From positions 1 through 48,752 of the forward strand of contig JALSSW010000121.1 in the NCBI GenBank assembly GCA_026984035.1: a stretch of 48,752 bases of DNA. Reading direction: 5' to 3'. Source of the stretch: Planctomycetota bacterium (GTDB lineage Bacteria; Planctomycetota; UBA1135; GCA-002748355). Position numbers and translations under genes: made by a program. Positions 26,122-35,565 of the stretch are shown here, piece by piece (the stretch's first letter is position 1; each line of letters begins with the position of its first letter). The notes under the pieces are model-generated. The model was not told the origin of the DNA and searched no databases. It was given only the letters and a program-made list of their open reading frames with translations.

Positions 26122-27182
26122 GAGTTGTTCCGGCCGAGCCTGTCCTTGCCATTGCCGGTGCGACCGGCGCTGTGGGTAGAGAGTTCCTTAGGCTCATCGA
26201 GGAGGGCAAGCTCCCCTATGGCGACTTGAAATTGCTGGCCAGCCGCAAGTCCGTGGGGCGTGAGATCCAGGTCGCAGGGACGACCTATTTGGTTGAGGAG
26301 CTCTGTGAGAATTCTTTTGATGGTGTGGACTTGGCCCTCTTTTCCTGTGGAGGGGAGCTGTCCCGACGCTTAGTTCCCGAAGCGACCAAACGAGGCTGTG
26401 TGGTCGTGGATAACAGCTCCGCCTTCCGCATGGAGGATCATGTCCCCCTCGTTGTGCCCGAAGTGAACCCGGAGACTCTCTGGGATGAGGAGGGCCTTTT
26501 GCGCTCCCAGGTTATTGCCAATCCGAACTGTTCCACGATCCTCCTGGTTTTGGCCTTGGCGCCTCTCTCGGAAGTCTTTGGGCTGAAGCGAGTCGTGGTT
26601 TCGACGTACCAAGCTGCTTCCGGAGCGGGGGCCAAGGCCATGGAGGCTCTTCTCTCGGATTTGGGTTCAGGAGTGGATGCTGCGGGGAAGTTCCGGGGGA
26701 AGGCCTGGGAAGGGGCTTTTGCCCACCCCCTTGCGGGAAACTTGATTCCCCAGATTGATCGTTTTCTTGGGGGGGGAGTCACCAAAGAAGAGTGGAAGAT
26801 GGTCGTGGAGGCGCGAAAAATTCTGGAGCAGCCGGAGTTGAGAATGGACGTGAGCTGTGTGCGTGTTCCCATTCTCCGTTCTCACTCGGAGGCGGTGAGC
26901 GTGGAAACGGAGCAATCTGTGACACCTGACCAAGCCAGGCAGCTTTTTGGGCGGAGCGCGGGGCTTTTAGTCGTGGACCAGCCCGAGGAATTGATGTATC
27001 CCATGCCCCTCCAAGCTACTGGGTTGCTGGAGGTTTTGGTGGGTCGGATCCGCGAGAGCGGAGTTTTCTCACCGGGGCTTTCTTTCTTCCTGAGCGGAGA
27101 TCAATTGCTCAAGGGAGCGGCTTGGAATGCTGTCCAGATTGCGGCTCTTCTTTGTGGGGAGGGTTCGGCTGGGTCACAGTGA
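26118..27182 (+). CDS. asd: Aspartate-semialdehyde dehydrogenase
   Basis: A 354-residue protein. GTG 26118 overlaps the moaC stop and gives [20 protein letters not shown], with the NADP-binding GATGAVG motif. Catalytic C138 is in [12 protein letters not shown]; the second catalytic residue is the histidine in [24 protein letters not shown] is also typical of the family. It reduces aspartyl-4-phosphate to aspartate semialdehyde, feeding lysine, diaminopimelate, threonine and methionine synthesis. Coupling to moaC has no clear metabolic logic and may be an accident of operon assembly. accB follows about 50 bases later. Confidence 0.95.
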   Translation: MRVVPAEPVLAIAGATGAVGREFLRLIEEGKLPYGDLKLLASRKSVGREIQVAGTTYLVEELCENSFDGVDLALFSCGGELSRRLVPEATKRGCVVVDNSSAFRMEDHVPLVVPEVNPETLWDEEGLLRSQVIANPNCSTILLVLALAPLSEVFGLKRVVVSTYQAASGAGAKAMEALLSDLGSGVDAAGKFRGKAWEGAFAHPLAGNLIPQIDRFLGGGVTKEEWKMVVEARKILEQPELRMDVSCVRVPILRSHSEAVSVETEQSVTPDQARQLFGRSAGLLVVDQPEELMYPMPLQATGLLEVLVGRIRESGVFSPGLSFFLSGDQLLKGAAWNAVQIAALLCGEGSAGSQ

Positions 27183-27235
27183 CATTGTTAGATGAAAGAG
27201 ACCATCATAAAAAGTCCAGCGGAGGAGCGCGAAGC

Positions 27236-27793
27236 GTGAGCCAGGATTCCAAGGCAGGGAACAAGAAGAACGGAAGCGGGGCCTCCCATGGGGGGCCTGC
27301 CTTTCTTGAGTTCCAAGAGATTCGTCGATTGATTCGCATGTGTGCACAGAGTGGGGCACTGGAATTGGAGTTGGAGCACCTTGGTGCCAAGCTCAAGATC
27401 CGTATGCCCGAACCCGGAAAGCAGACGGAGATTGTTCAAGTCCCCAGTCCTTATCCGGTGGGGCAGGCCTTTGTGCCTCCTGCGGGGCAGGCTCCCGCCG
27501 GCCCTGCTCTCGGGCAGGAAGGGGGCAAGCCTGAAGCTTCCGGTCTCCCGGAGAACACCGTTACCATTGAGTCCCCCATGGTGGGTACCTTTTATCGCGC
27601 TCCTTCACCGGATGCGGATGCCTTCACGAAGGTGGGCGATACGGTCGATCCTGAGAAGGTGGTCTGCATCATCGAAGCCATGAAGGTCATGAACGAGATC
27701 AAGGCGGAGACAAGCGGAACCATTCTCAAGATTCTGGTGGAGAATGGGGAGCCTGTGGAATATGGGCAACCGCTGTTCTTGGTGAAACCCTGA
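27236..27793 (+). CDS. accB: Biotin carboxyl carrier protein of acetyl-CoA carboxylase
   Basis: A 185-residue protein. GTG 27236 is chosen because GGAGGAG lies 8 bases upstream; the frame is open earlier, but that part overlaps asd and looks non-coding. The N-terminal helix ([17 protein letters not shown]) is followed by a Pro/Ala-rich linker (about 65-105) and the biotinyl domain starting [14 protein letters not shown]. The biotinylated lysine is in [11 protein letters not shown]. It carries CO2 between AccC and the carboxyltransferase in fatty acid synthesis. accC follows 25 bases later, as in most bacteria. Confidence 0.96.
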   Translation: MSQDSKAGNKKNGSGASHGGPAFLEFQEIRRLIRMCAQSGALELELEHLGAKLKIRMPEPGKQTEIVQVPSPYPVGQAFVPPAGQAPAGPALGQEGGKPEASGLPENTVTIESPMVGTFYRAPSPDADAFTKVGDTVDPEKVVCIIEAMKVMNEIKAETSGTILKILVENGEPVEYGQPLFLVKP

Positions 27794-27818
27794 CGACTAA
27801 GCCGAGGACTTTGCTCTA

Positions 27819-29162
27819 ATGCGCATCCGCCGACTGATGATCGCCAACCGGGGAGAGATTGCTCTTCGGATCCTGAGAGCTTGCAAGGAACTCGGGATTG
27901 AGACCGTCGCCGTCTATTCCGAGGCGGACCGAGATTCTCTCCATTTACGCTATGCCAATGAAACTGTCTGTATTGGGCCGGGTGTGGCAGCGCAATCGTA
28001 TCTTGACATCCCGAGGCTTATCTCGGCCGCTGAGATCGCCAATGTGGACGCGATCCATCCAGGTTACGGCTTTTTGGCGGAGAATGCCCATTTCGCCGAG
28101 GTCTGCGAATCGTGCAACATTCATTTCATCGGCCCCAGATCGGAAACGATCGCGCTGGTGGGAAACAAGTCACGTGCCATTGCTCTGGCAAGGGAGGCAG
28201 GGGTGCCAACCGTTCCAGGCTCGGATGGACCCCTCAAGAGCGAGCAGGATGCCCTTGAGACGGCTCGTTCTATCGGGTACCCGGTGATGATCAAGGCAGC
28301 CTCGGGAGGAGGGGGACGGGGGATGCGTGTGGCGCATAACGATATCTCCTTGGTCAATGGCTACCATGCCGCCAGGCGCGAGGCGGAGGCAGCCTTCAAG
28401 GATGCCACTGTGTATCTCGAGAAATTCATCGAGAGCCCCCGCCATGTAGAGGTCCAAGTCCTTGGTGATAAACATGGAAATCTGGTGTTTTTGGGGGAGC
28501 GGGATTGTTCTCTCCAGAGGCGCCATCAAAAAATGATCGAAGAATCCCCTTCTCCCATCGTCGACGAGGAAATGCGCAAAAGGATGGGGGAGGCTGCCAT
28601 CAAGGTTTCCAAGGCTGCGGATTATGACTCCGCGGGGACGGTTGAGTTCCTCGTGGATCAGGATCGAAACTTTTACTTCATCGAGATGAATGCCAGGATT
28701 CAGGTCGAGCACCCGGTTTCGGAAATGGTTTCGGGGGTCGATCTCATTCAACATATGATCCGCTCTGCAGGGGGTGAGGAACTCGGGATCCGTCAGAAGG
28801 ATCTCTCGGTTCGTGGGCATGCGATGGAATTTCGAGTCAACGCGGAGGATCCCGATGACAACTTCCGCCCTTGTCCCGGAAGGATCGGGCTCTTTGTTCC
28901 CCCGGGAGGGCCGGGGGTTCGTTGGGATTCCCACTGTTATTCTGGCTATATTGTTCCTCCGAACTATGACTCTTTGATCGGTAAGGTCATCATCCATCGC
29001 AATACGAGGGCCGAGGCTTTGGAAACGGCCAAGAGGGCGCTTTCCGAGATCATCGTTGGCAACATCAAGACCACGATTCCCCTATATTTGCGCATCCTCG
29101 AGCACAACGATTTTATCCAGGGGGATGTCGATACAGGTTTCATTGAGAGATACTTCATGTAG
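27819..29162 (+). CDS. accC: Biotin carboxylase subunit of acetyl-CoA carboxylase
   Basis: A 447-residue ATP-grasp enzyme of standard length. It opens [23 protein letters not shown] and has [11 protein letters not shown], the glycine-rich ATP loop [26 protein letters not shown] and [20 protein letters not shown], which together include the catalytic Glu/Arg set. The C-terminal domain is complete. It carboxylates biotin on AccB using bicarbonate and ATP. It is transcribed with accB; the carboxyltransferase genes accA and accD are not in the window. Confidence 0.97.
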   Translation: MRIRRLMIANRGEIALRILRACKELGIETVAVYSEADRDSLHLRYANETVCIGPGVAAQSYLDIPRLISAAEIANVDAIHPGYGFLAENAHFAEVCESCNIHFIGPRSETIALVGNKSRAIALAREAGVPTVPGSDGPLKSEQDALETARSIGYPVMIKAASGGGGRGMRVAHNDISLVNGYHAARREAEAAFKDATVYLEKFIESPRHVEVQVLGDKHGNLVFLGERDCSLQRRHQKMIEESPSPIVDEEMRKRMGEAAIKVSKAADYDSAGTVEFLVDQDRNFYFIEMNARIQVEHPVSEMVSGVDLIQHMIRSAGGEELGIRQKDLSVRGHAMEFRVNAEDPDDNFRPCPGRIGLFVPPGGPGVRWDSHCYSGYIVPPNYDSLIGKVIIHRNTRAEALETAKRALSEIIVGNIKTTIPLYLRILEHNDFIQGDVDTGFIERYFM

Positions 29163-29208
29163 GGCTGGATCATGAATACAGTGGGGTCGTCTCGGGTCTG
29201 ATTGTATT

Positions 29209-29230
29209 ATGAACCTTTCACAGGTTTCAT
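29209..29230 (+). other. Small hairpin in leader of membrane protein gene
   Basis: ATGAACCT-TTCAC-AGGTTTCAT can pair over 8 base pairs with one bulged base and a five-base loop. It lies 27 bases before the next start. There is no T tract. Function unknown. Confidence 0.3.
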
Positions 29231-29257
29231 GAAGCGCCTGGAAGAGATGGAAGAGCA

Positions 29258-29893
29258 TTGGAACGGGATTTAAAAGCGTTTGGAAGGGCGGTGGTCGGAG
29301 GGGTGAATACCCTGATGGCCCTTTTTGCGGCTTTTCTTTTTCTCGTGGGATACTTTCGCGAAGACCCTCTTCCTATCTCCAAGAAGGTTCTTGCTCTCTT
29401 TGGGGCATCCGTTCTGGCTTTGAATCTTCTCCGCTGGCTCTATCTCCGTTCGGGTCCGAACGCCCTACTGGAGGGTCCCCTTCTGAGTCAGACCAAACAT
29501 GGGGTCGTGCAGGTTTCGAGGGAAGCGATCGAAGCCGGGCTCCGAAGCTCGGGAGAATCCCTCCCGGAAGTGAGTCGGCTCCGTGTTCGGATTTTGACCC
29601 CAACGAAGCGCAAGATCTTGATTCGAGCCCATTACACCACCCCCGAGGGTGTTGATATTTTCGATTTGAGCGCCCGTCTCAGGCGGACCTTGTTGGAGGG
29701 TTTTGAACGGATGGTGCAACTCGACCGCGAAGGGAAGCTGGAGATCGAGTTGGTGTTTGATGGGTTTTATGGAAAAGTCAAAGCCCCTAAGTCTCCCGTG
29801 GAACCTAAGGGCAAGGCCGAAAAAAACGCAGAAACTGAAAAGCAACCCTTCACCGGACCCCGCTATCCGATCGATCTAGGGGAAGATGCTTAA
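29258..29893 (+). CDS. Membrane protein resembling alkaline-shock anchor (AmaP/Asp23-like)
   Basis: A 211-residue protein starting at TTG 29258 (GAAGAG upstream). It has two N-terminal membrane helices (about 13-31 and 43-59) and then a soluble domain (about 80-170) with strands such as LRVRILTPTKRKILIRAHY and helix DLSARLRRTLLEGFERM. This two-helix plus alpha/beta layout is that of AmaP-like proteins that anchor Asp23, but the match is structural and from memory, so it is uncertain. The tail is K/E-rich. It overlaps the next gene by 8 bases, so the two are probably a unit. Confidence 0.55.
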   Translation: MERDLKAFGRAVVGGVNTLMALFAAFLFLVGYFREDPLPISKKVLALFGASVLALNLLRWLYLRSGPNALLEGPLLSQTKHGVVQVSREAIEAGLRSSGESLPEVSRLRVRILTPTKRKILIRAHYTTPEGVDIFDLSARLRRTLLEGFERMVQLDREGKLEIELVFDGFYGKVKAPKSPVEPKGKAEKNAETEKQPFTGPRYPIDLGEDA

Positions 29894-31220
29894 CCCCTCC
29901 TTCTCGAAGCCCTGTCTGTGCATGTGTAGCCTTCTCTGTTTCTTCTTGTGGATGGTTTCTTTTCCTCCCTCTCTCCAAGGGCAGACCAACGGCTATGGGC
30001 AATATGGCTATGGGGTCAATAGGCAGGGGAGCCAGGGAGGGAGGCAACCGAACCCTTATGTTCCAAGTCAAGCGGGCAAGGGTGGGCAAACTCCCTTTCC
30101 CGTCGGAGGGAGGCAAGGCGTAGGAATCCCAGGAATCGGGGGGGGCGCGCCCGTGCGCTTGCCGGGTTTTGGCGGGCAACTCCCTACGCAAAACCCCTTC
30201 CCATTCCTTCCGTCTCTTGGGGGTAAGGGAAGCCAGGGAGCTGCTCCTGCTCGAGGGACAAACTTGGAACGCTGGCCTTCTTTTGTCACGATTGGGGGGC
30301 CGGGAAAGGTGCCCTTTGCAGAGGCGAAAATCCGAAATCCCAAGCAAGCGGTGTTGTTTCGCGCTGTGGATCGGGTTTTGGTGCGCCCGCGGGGCGAAAG
30401 GGCCTTTTATCCTCTGGCCTTTTGGGACAAAAAACGCATCCTCAGCCCGGGTTCCGAGATTCGAGTCCTGGGGATGGGGCGCTACCTGCTCCTTTTTTCA
30501 GACGGGACTCGCTTGGATGTTTTACGGGAGGGAGCCCTGCGCTTGGATCGCATTGATCGAAAGGGGCTGGAACTTTCCATGGAAGTCAAGGGCCGGGCGA
30601 CTTTCAAGCTGGGACTCAGGAAGCTACGACTCAAGCTCCCCGATGGGACACTTCTTGTTGCCGAGAAGGGAGCCTTTCGCATCGACCGTCTTTTTCGGGA
30701 TGGTCCGGGGATGGAGGATCGGAGCCACTCCTTTTTACGGATTCGTAATGCGGGGGCTTCACTCGAAGTCCAACCTTCTGGAGGAGTCCTAGCTCCCTTC
30801 AAATTGCGCCCCTTTTGGCAGGTTCTTCTCCCCCTCCTCGAAAAAGGAGAGCCAGGTGCCCCTCTGGACCAAAGGCTTCAAGGAAAGGAGGCTCTTCTCC
30901 GAGCGGATTCCTGGGTGCGCTTCCGTTCTCTCGGAGGGGGCAGGCTGGAAGCTAAGGCCATGGGGAGCAAAGGCCGAGTGCGGATGGGGGGAGTCCAATT
31001 TTCCATTCCTCCGGGAAAGACTCTTCTCTTAGATCCTTTACTCGGGACTCCCTTTTCCGGAGGGCGGCCTGTCAAGGAGGGTCAGAATCCTCCTGCCAGC
31101 CAAGCTGGGCGCAAGCAACCGGGGCAAGCCAAAGAGGCTCAGGACCCCGCCAAGAAAGAAACAACCCGAAACAAGGGAAATGGGTCCTTAAAAGGGCCTT
31201 CAAACAAAAAGGCAAAGTGA
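29886..31220 (+). CDS. Secreted glycine-rich protein with FecR-like region
   Basis: A 444-residue protein. A signal peptide (about 8-32, cysteine-rich: CLCMCSLLCFFLW) ends SLQGQ. Residues 33-125 are low-complexity, rich in G, Q and P (NGYGQYGYG; QGVGIPGIGGG), likely disordered. From about 155 there is a beta-rich region (VLFRAVDRVLVRPRGE; DGTRLDVLREGALRL; GTLLVAEKGAFRID), which looks like the repeated strands of FecR-type domains; this is tentative. The C-terminus is basic and disordered. It overlaps the preceding membrane protein gene, and the sugar-nucleotide genes begin 9 bases after its stop, so it may be an envelope protein linked to the EPS locus. Confidence 0.6.
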   Translation: MLNPSFSKPCLCMCSLLCFFLWMVSFPPSLQGQTNGYGQYGYGVNRQGSQGGRQPNPYVPSQAGKGGQTPFPVGGRQGVGIPGIGGGAPVRLPGFGGQLPTQNPFPFLPSLGGKGSQGAAPARGTNLERWPSFVTIGGPGKVPFAEAKIRNPKQAVLFRAVDRVLVRPRGERAFYPLAFWDKKRILSPGSEIRVLGMGRYLLLFSDGTRLDVLREGALRLDRIDRKGLELSMEVKGRATFKLGLRKLRLKLPDGTLLVAEKGAFRIDRLFRDGPGMEDRSHSFLRIRNAGASLEVQPSGGVLAPFKLRPFWQVLLPLLEKGEPGAPLDQRLQGKEALLRADSWVRFRSLGGGRLEAKAMGSKGRVRMGGVQFSIPPGKTLLLDPLLGTPFSGGRPVKEGQNPPASQAGRKQPGQAKEAQDPAKKETTRNKGNGSLKGPSNKKAK

Positions 31221-31229
31221 GAAAACGAA

Positions 31230-32183
31230 ATGAGTAAACGAGCGCTGGTCACCGGAGGAGCCGGATTCCTGGGGTCCCATCTTTGCGAGAGCCTTCTTGC
31301 GGACGGGGTGGAGGTGATCTGCATGGATAACCTCTTGACCGGGAACTTGGACAACCTCAAGGATTTGTGGGGAAAGGACGGCTTCCACTTCATCAAGCAG
31401 GACGTGACCGAATACATCCACATTCCCGGACCCTTGGATTACATCCTCCACTTCGCTTCGCCCGCGAGCCCCATTGACTACCAGATGCTTCCGATCCAAA
31501 CCCTCAAGGTGGGGAGCTTGGGGACTCACAAGGCTTTGGGCTTGGCCAAGGAAAAGGGAGCCCGCTTTCTCCTGGCGAGCACCTCGGAAACCTATGGAGA
31601 TCCCCTCGTGCATCCCCAACCGGAAAGCTATTGGGGGAATGTGAATCCCGTGGGCCCACGAGGGGTCTATGACGAGGCAAAGCGCTTTGCTGAGGCGATG
31701 ACCATGGGCTATCACCGCTTTCATGGAGTTGAGACTAGGATTGTCCGGATTTTCAACACCTATGGGCCCCGGATGCGTCTCGAGGATGGGAGGGTGTTAC
31801 CCGCCTTTATGAGCCAGGCCCTTAGGGGGGAAAACATGACGGTCTTCGGGGATGGGTCGCAGACGCGCTCCTTCTGCTTTGTGAGTGATCTCATTGAGGG
31901 GATCCTTCGTCTCCTTAAGAGTGACGAAGTGTTTCCGACGAACATCGGTAATCCTTCCGAGATGACCATCCTCCAGTTTGCGGAGAAGGTCAGGGAGCTT
32001 TGTGGGAGCAAGAGTGAGATCATCTTTAAGGAGCTCCCTGTGGATGACCCCAAGATCCGTCAGCCTGATATCACAAAAGCCAGGAAGCTGTTGGATTGGG
32101 AGCCCAAGGTGAGTTTGGATGAAGGACTTCGGACGACCTTGGAGTATTTCAGGGAAAAGGTCGGTGGAGCCGAAAAGATCTGA
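31230..32183 (+). CDS. UDP-glucuronate decarboxylase (UDP-xylose synthase)
   Basis: A 317-residue extended SDR enzyme. Rossmann motif [12 protein letters not shown] at the N-terminus, catalytic Y147/K151 in [12 protein letters not shown], and the family hallmarks [34 protein letters not shown] and [12 protein letters not shown], all typical of UXS enzymes. It oxidises and decarboxylates UDP-glucuronate to UDP-xylose, using bound NAD. It opens the nucleotide-sugar part of the EPS locus. No UDP-glucose dehydrogenase is clearly present, unless the dehydrogenase at 34186 makes UDP-glucuronate. Confidence 0.93.
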   Translation: MSKRALVTGGAGFLGSHLCESLLADGVEVICMDNLLTGNLDNLKDLWGKDGFHFIKQDVTEYIHIPGPLDYILHFASPASPIDYQMLPIQTLKVGSLGTHKALGLAKEKGARFLLASTSETYGDPLVHPQPESYWGNVNPVGPRGVYDEAKRFAEAMTMGYHRFHGVETRIVRIFNTYGPRMRLEDGRVLPAFMSQALRGENMTVFGDGSQTRSFCFVSDLIEGILRLLKSDEVFPTNIGNPSEMTILQFAEKVRELCGSKSEIIFKELPVDDPKIRQPDITKARKLLDWEPKVSLDEGLRTTLEYFREKVGGAEKI

Positions 32184-32258
32184 GCTGGGCCTAGGTTCTG
32201 TTCCCAGGATCCCGGCCAAGAATAGGTTCGAGGCGAGAGTCAGAGAGGGTCTTCCGAT

Positions 32259-34115
32259 ATGTGCGGAATCGTAGCTGCATGCTTCAAGAAGGGGGATGTG
32301 GTCCCCACCCTGGTGGAGGGACTCCGTTGTCTCGAATACCGGGGTTATGACTCGGCCGGTCTCGCGGTACTCGCTTCCGGACTCCCTGTCCGTAAGGCAA
32401 AGGGGCGAGTCCAGGACTTGGCAGCATTGCTCGAGGAGGATCCTGTCCCGCATTCCTCAGTGGGGATTGCCCACACCCGTTGGGCCACTCATGGGGTTCC
32501 TTCAAAGGTGAATTCCCACCCCCATCGTTCGGGTTCGGTGGTCCTGGTCCATAATGGGATCCTCGAAAATTTTGAGGAGCTGAAAGAGTCCTTTTTGGAA
32601 GGAGGGACGGAGTTTGTCTCCGAGACCGATTCCGAAGTCTGGGCATCTCTCCTGGATCATGAACTGACCAAGATTCGGGCCGAAGCTCCTCTGGACTCCT
32701 TGGGAGTCATGAAAGCACTGAACCGGGCGATGGCAAAGGCCAAGGGGAGCTTTGGCCTGGCCATTCTGGTGGAGGACCTGCCGGGGCGGATCTTCTTCGC
32801 GCGTCATGAAAGCCCTCTCGTTCTGGGGATCTCCGACAAAGGGCATTACGTTGCCTCGGATGTCCAAGCGGTTCTAAAGGAAACCCACGATTTCATCTAT
32901 CTCTTGGAAGGAAACTGTGGCTGGATCGACGACTCTTCCTACCAAGTCTTTGACCGAGACCTCCATCCCATCGAGGCCAAGGTAGAGCATCTGGACTGGG
33001 ACGCCGAATCTGTGGGGAAATCGGGCTATGATCATTTCATGCTCAAGGAAATCGAGGAGCAGGGCATTGTCCTTGCCAATACACTGAGCAGCACGACTTC
33101 CTCCAAAGATCGCATCCTTCCGGATTTTCAGGTTTCGGAGGACACTCTACGTTCTTTTGATCGCATCGTGATCGTCGCTTGTGGGACTGCTTTGCACGCA
33201 GGGCGGCTGGGGCGCTTTATTTTGGAAGAAGCGGCCGGCATCCCGGTGGATGTGGATTTCGCCTCTGAGTTTCGCTACCGAAATCCTTTAGTGGGTGAGA
33301 GGGATTTGATTCTCGCCATCTCCCAGTCCGGGGAGACCGCTGATACTTTGGGCGCAGTTAAGGTGGCTCGAGAAAAGGGAGCGACGGCGGTTGCCATCTG
33401 CAACGTTCGAGGTTCTTCCCTCTGTCGCTTGGTGGCCGACACGATCCTGACGCAGTGCGGACCTGAGATCGGAGTGGCTTCGACCAAGGCCTTCACCGCC
33501 CAGGTTCTGGCAATTCACCTTTTTGCCATGCGGGTTGGGATGGCAAGGCGCCAGATGGGTGAGGAGGAGCTTCTAAGAAGGCTCAATGTGCTGCGCGCGT
33601 CCCGGACGGCCATCGAGACCCTTCTTTCTTCCGAGGTACGAAGCCATATCGCCGAAGTCGCCAAGAAATACGCCTACAAGTCAGTCTATTTCTTCCTGGG
33701 CAGAGGCCCGGATTATCCCATTGCGATGGAAGGAGCTCTCAAACTCAAGGAGATCTCTTATCTCCATGCCGAGGGCTATCCTGCGGGTGAAATGAAGCAT
33801 GGACCCCTTGCTCTTGTTTCAGAGGATATGGTGGTCGTTGCTCTTGCGGGCCAAGGGGAGACCTACGACAAAGTTTTGGGCAACATGCAAGAAGTGAAAA
33901 CCCGAGGTGCCAAGTTGGTAGTCCTCACAAACACGGAGAAGAAAGAGGCCATCGAACTCGCGGACGATGTGATCCTGGTTCCGCGGACCGATCCCCTTGT
34001 GGCTCCTCTTCTTCATGTGATTCCTTTGCAGTATCTTGCCTACTATGTTGCTTTAGAACGGGGTTGTGAAATTGACAAGCCCAGGAACCTGGCGAAGAGC
34101 GTTACTGTGGAATAA
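32259..34115 (+). CDS. glmS: Glutamine-fructose-6-phosphate aminotransferase
   Basis: A 618-residue protein with the N-terminal glutaminase domain (Cys2 in MCGIVAACF, CLEYRGYDSAG, THTRWATHG-like region) and two SIS isomerase domains (IVACGTALHAGRLG and ILAISQSGETADTLGAVK), ending in the conserved KSVTVE. It makes glucosamine-6-phosphate for peptidoglycan, LPS and EPS precursors. Its place between sugar-nucleotide genes suggests that this copy supplies GlcNAc for the polymer. A glmS ribozyme cannot fit in the 75-base leader. A hairpin follows the stop directly. Confidence 0.97.
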   Translation: MCGIVAACFKKGDVVPTLVEGLRCLEYRGYDSAGLAVLASGLPVRKAKGRVQDLAALLEEDPVPHSSVGIAHTRWATHGVPSKVNSHPHRSGSVVLVHNGILENFEELKESFLEGGTEFVSETDSEVWASLLDHELTKIRAEAPLDSLGVMKALNRAMAKAKGSFGLAILVEDLPGRIFFARHESPLVLGISDKGHYVASDVQAVLKETHDFIYLLEGNCGWIDDSSYQVFDRDLHPIEAKVEHLDWDAESVGKSGYDHFMLKEIEEQGIVLANTLSSTTSSKDRILPDFQVSEDTLRSFDRIVIVACGTALHAGRLGRFILEEAAGIPVDVDFASEFRYRNPLVGERDLILAISQSGETADTLGAVKVAREKGATAVAICNVRGSSLCRLVADTILTQCGPEIGVASTKAFTAQVLAIHLFAMRVGMARRQMGEEELLRRLNVLRASRTAIETLLSSEVRSHIAEVAKKYAYKSVYFFLGRGPDYPIAMEGALKLKEISYLHAEGYPAGEMKHGPLALVSEDMVVVALAGQGETYDKVLGNMQEVKTRGAKLVVLTNTEKKEAIELADDVILVPRTDPLVAPLLHVIPLQYLAYYVALERGCEIDKPRNLAKSVTVE

Positions 34116-34139
34116 TCCTTTCCCTGAGGCGGGGAAGGA
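34116..34139 (+). other. Nine-base-pair hairpin right after glmS stop
   Basis: TCCTTTCCC-TGAGGC-GGGGAAGGA pairs over 9 base pairs (one G-U) with a six-base loop, starting one base after the stop. It is followed by an A run on the + strand, so it is not a standard terminator in this direction. It could stabilise the 3' end of the glmS message. Confidence 0.5.
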
Positions 34140-34185
34140 AAAAAGGAAGTAAGGGCTGGGGGGGCTCGGATCCGAAGAGGAAACT

Positions 34186-35454
34186 ATGGATACTGTTCAA
34201 GCTGTCATCGGTCTGGGGTACGTTGGAGTCCCCCTTGCTGTCGCCTTCGCTGAATCGGGCTTCAAGGTGATTGGAATTGATGTTTCCGAGGAAAAGGCTC
34301 GCATCCTGAATCAGGGGCAATCCGTGACTCCGGATGTGAAGCACGAGCGCATCCAAGCCCTGGTGGACGAAGGGCGTCTCGAGGCCACCACCGACTTCTC
34401 GAGGGTTTCCGAAGCGGATTTGATTTCCATCTGCGTTCCTACCCCCTTGAGCAAGAGCAAGGATCCAGATATTTCCTACATTGTCTCGGCCTGTGATGCC
34501 ATCGTCCCTCATGTGAAGGAAGGGGCCGTGGTGGTCCTTGAGTCCACGACCTACCCGGGGACAACGCGTGAAATCATTCAACCCCGCTTTGAGCAAAAGG
34601 GTTTCAAAGTAGGGGAAAACCTCTTTTTAGCCTTCTCTCCTGAACGGGTGGATCCGGGCAATGAAAAGTGGAACATCAAGAACACCCCGAAGGTGGTCGG
34701 TGGTTTAACCCGTGAGTGCGGCCGGAGGGCCTCCGAACTCTATGGGAGGGCCTTGGACACCATCGTTCCCGTGCAAGAAGCCGAATCGGCCGAAATGGTC
34801 AAACTCCTGGAGAACACCTTTCGTGCGATTAACATCGGTTTGGTGAATGAGCTGGCCATGGTCTGCAGTCGCCTGGGTCTCAACGCTTGGGAAATCATTG
34901 ACGCAGCAGCGAGCAAGCCCTTCGGTTTTATGGCCTTTCGACCTGGTCCTGGCCTGGGCGGGCATTGTATTCCCATCGACCCTCTCTACCTGAGCTGGAA
35001 GATGCGCATGCTGGATTACAAGGTCCGCTTTATCGATCTTGCGGACGAGGTCAACTCCTTCATGCCGGAGTATGTGGTTCGCCGTTGTGGTGAGATCCTG
35101 AACGAATATGAAAAAAGCGTGAAGGGAAGCCGTGTTCTGCTCCTGGGCATGGCTTACAAAAAGGACATCGATGATGTCCGCGAGTCTCCCGCCTTGGATT
35201 TGTATGAGAAGCTGGTCGCTTTGGGGGCCCGTGTTGATTACCACGATCCCTTCGTCAAAAGCTTCCGTTTCCACGGCGAGCCCACCCAGGGAATCCCCTG
35301 GGACCAAGTCACCAAGGAAGATTTCGATCTCATCCTCGTGGCAACCGACCACAGCCAGACGGATTATGCGGCTTTGGCCGCCCGGGGGATCCCCATCCTC
35401 GACACCCGCAATGCCTTCAAAGGCATCGAAGGGGAGCATTTGTTTACCCTTTAG
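34186..35454 (+). CDS. UDP-sugar 6-dehydrogenase, UDP-GlcNAc type (WbpA-like)
   Basis: A 422-residue protein with the N-terminal NAD fold (AVIGLGYVGVPLAVAFAE), VPTPLSKSKDPD, and the catalytic cysteine C261 in GPGLGGHCIPIDPLYLSWK. The C-terminal NDP-sugar domain has LLGMAYKKDIDDVRESPAL. GHCIPIDP and STTYPGTTREI fit the WbpA/TviB group that oxidises UDP-GlcNAc or UDP-GalNAc to uronates. It lies downstream of glmS. A UDP-glucose substrate is less likely but not excluded. SD GAAGAGGA lies 5 bases before the ATG. Confidence 0.9.
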   Translation: MDTVQAVIGLGYVGVPLAVAFAESGFKVIGIDVSEEKARILNQGQSVTPDVKHERIQALVDEGRLEATTDFSRVSEADLISICVPTPLSKSKDPDISYIVSACDAIVPHVKEGAVVVLESTTYPGTTREIIQPRFEQKGFKVGENLFLAFSPERVDPGNEKWNIKNTPKVVGGLTRECGRRASELYGRALDTIVPVQEAESAEMVKLLENTFRAINIGLVNELAMVCSRLGLNAWEIIDAAASKPFGFMAFRPGPGLGGHCIPIDPLYLSWKMRMLDYKVRFIDLADEVNSFMPEYVVRRCGEILNEYEKSVKGSRVLLLGMAYKKDIDDVRESPALDLYEKLVALGARVDYHDPFVKSFRFHGEPTQGIPWDQVTKEDFDLILVATDHSQTDYAALAARGIPILDTRNAFKGIEGEHLFTL

Positions 35455-35546
35455 CCTCTTTTCTCCCCATCCTGGTTCCTGCCGGTTCTTTGAAGCTGTC
35501 TGAAATCGTCTTGGGAAGGCGAAAGAAGAGGGTTTTTTATCCCGGA

Positions 35547-35565
35547 GGGGGGTAAATTCTCCCCC
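35547..35565 (+). promoter_or_regulatory. Hairpin covering the ribosome binding site of the next gene
   Basis: GGGGG (35547-35551) can pair with CCCCC (35561-35565), which abuts the ATG at 35566. The G run belongs to the only likely ribosome binding site (GGAGGGGGG). If formed, the stem would block translation initiation. Confidence 0.4.

Noticed and set aside
32184..32258. Possible glmS ribozyme before glmS
   Set aside because: The gap is only 75 bases, too short, and no ribozyme core motif is seen.
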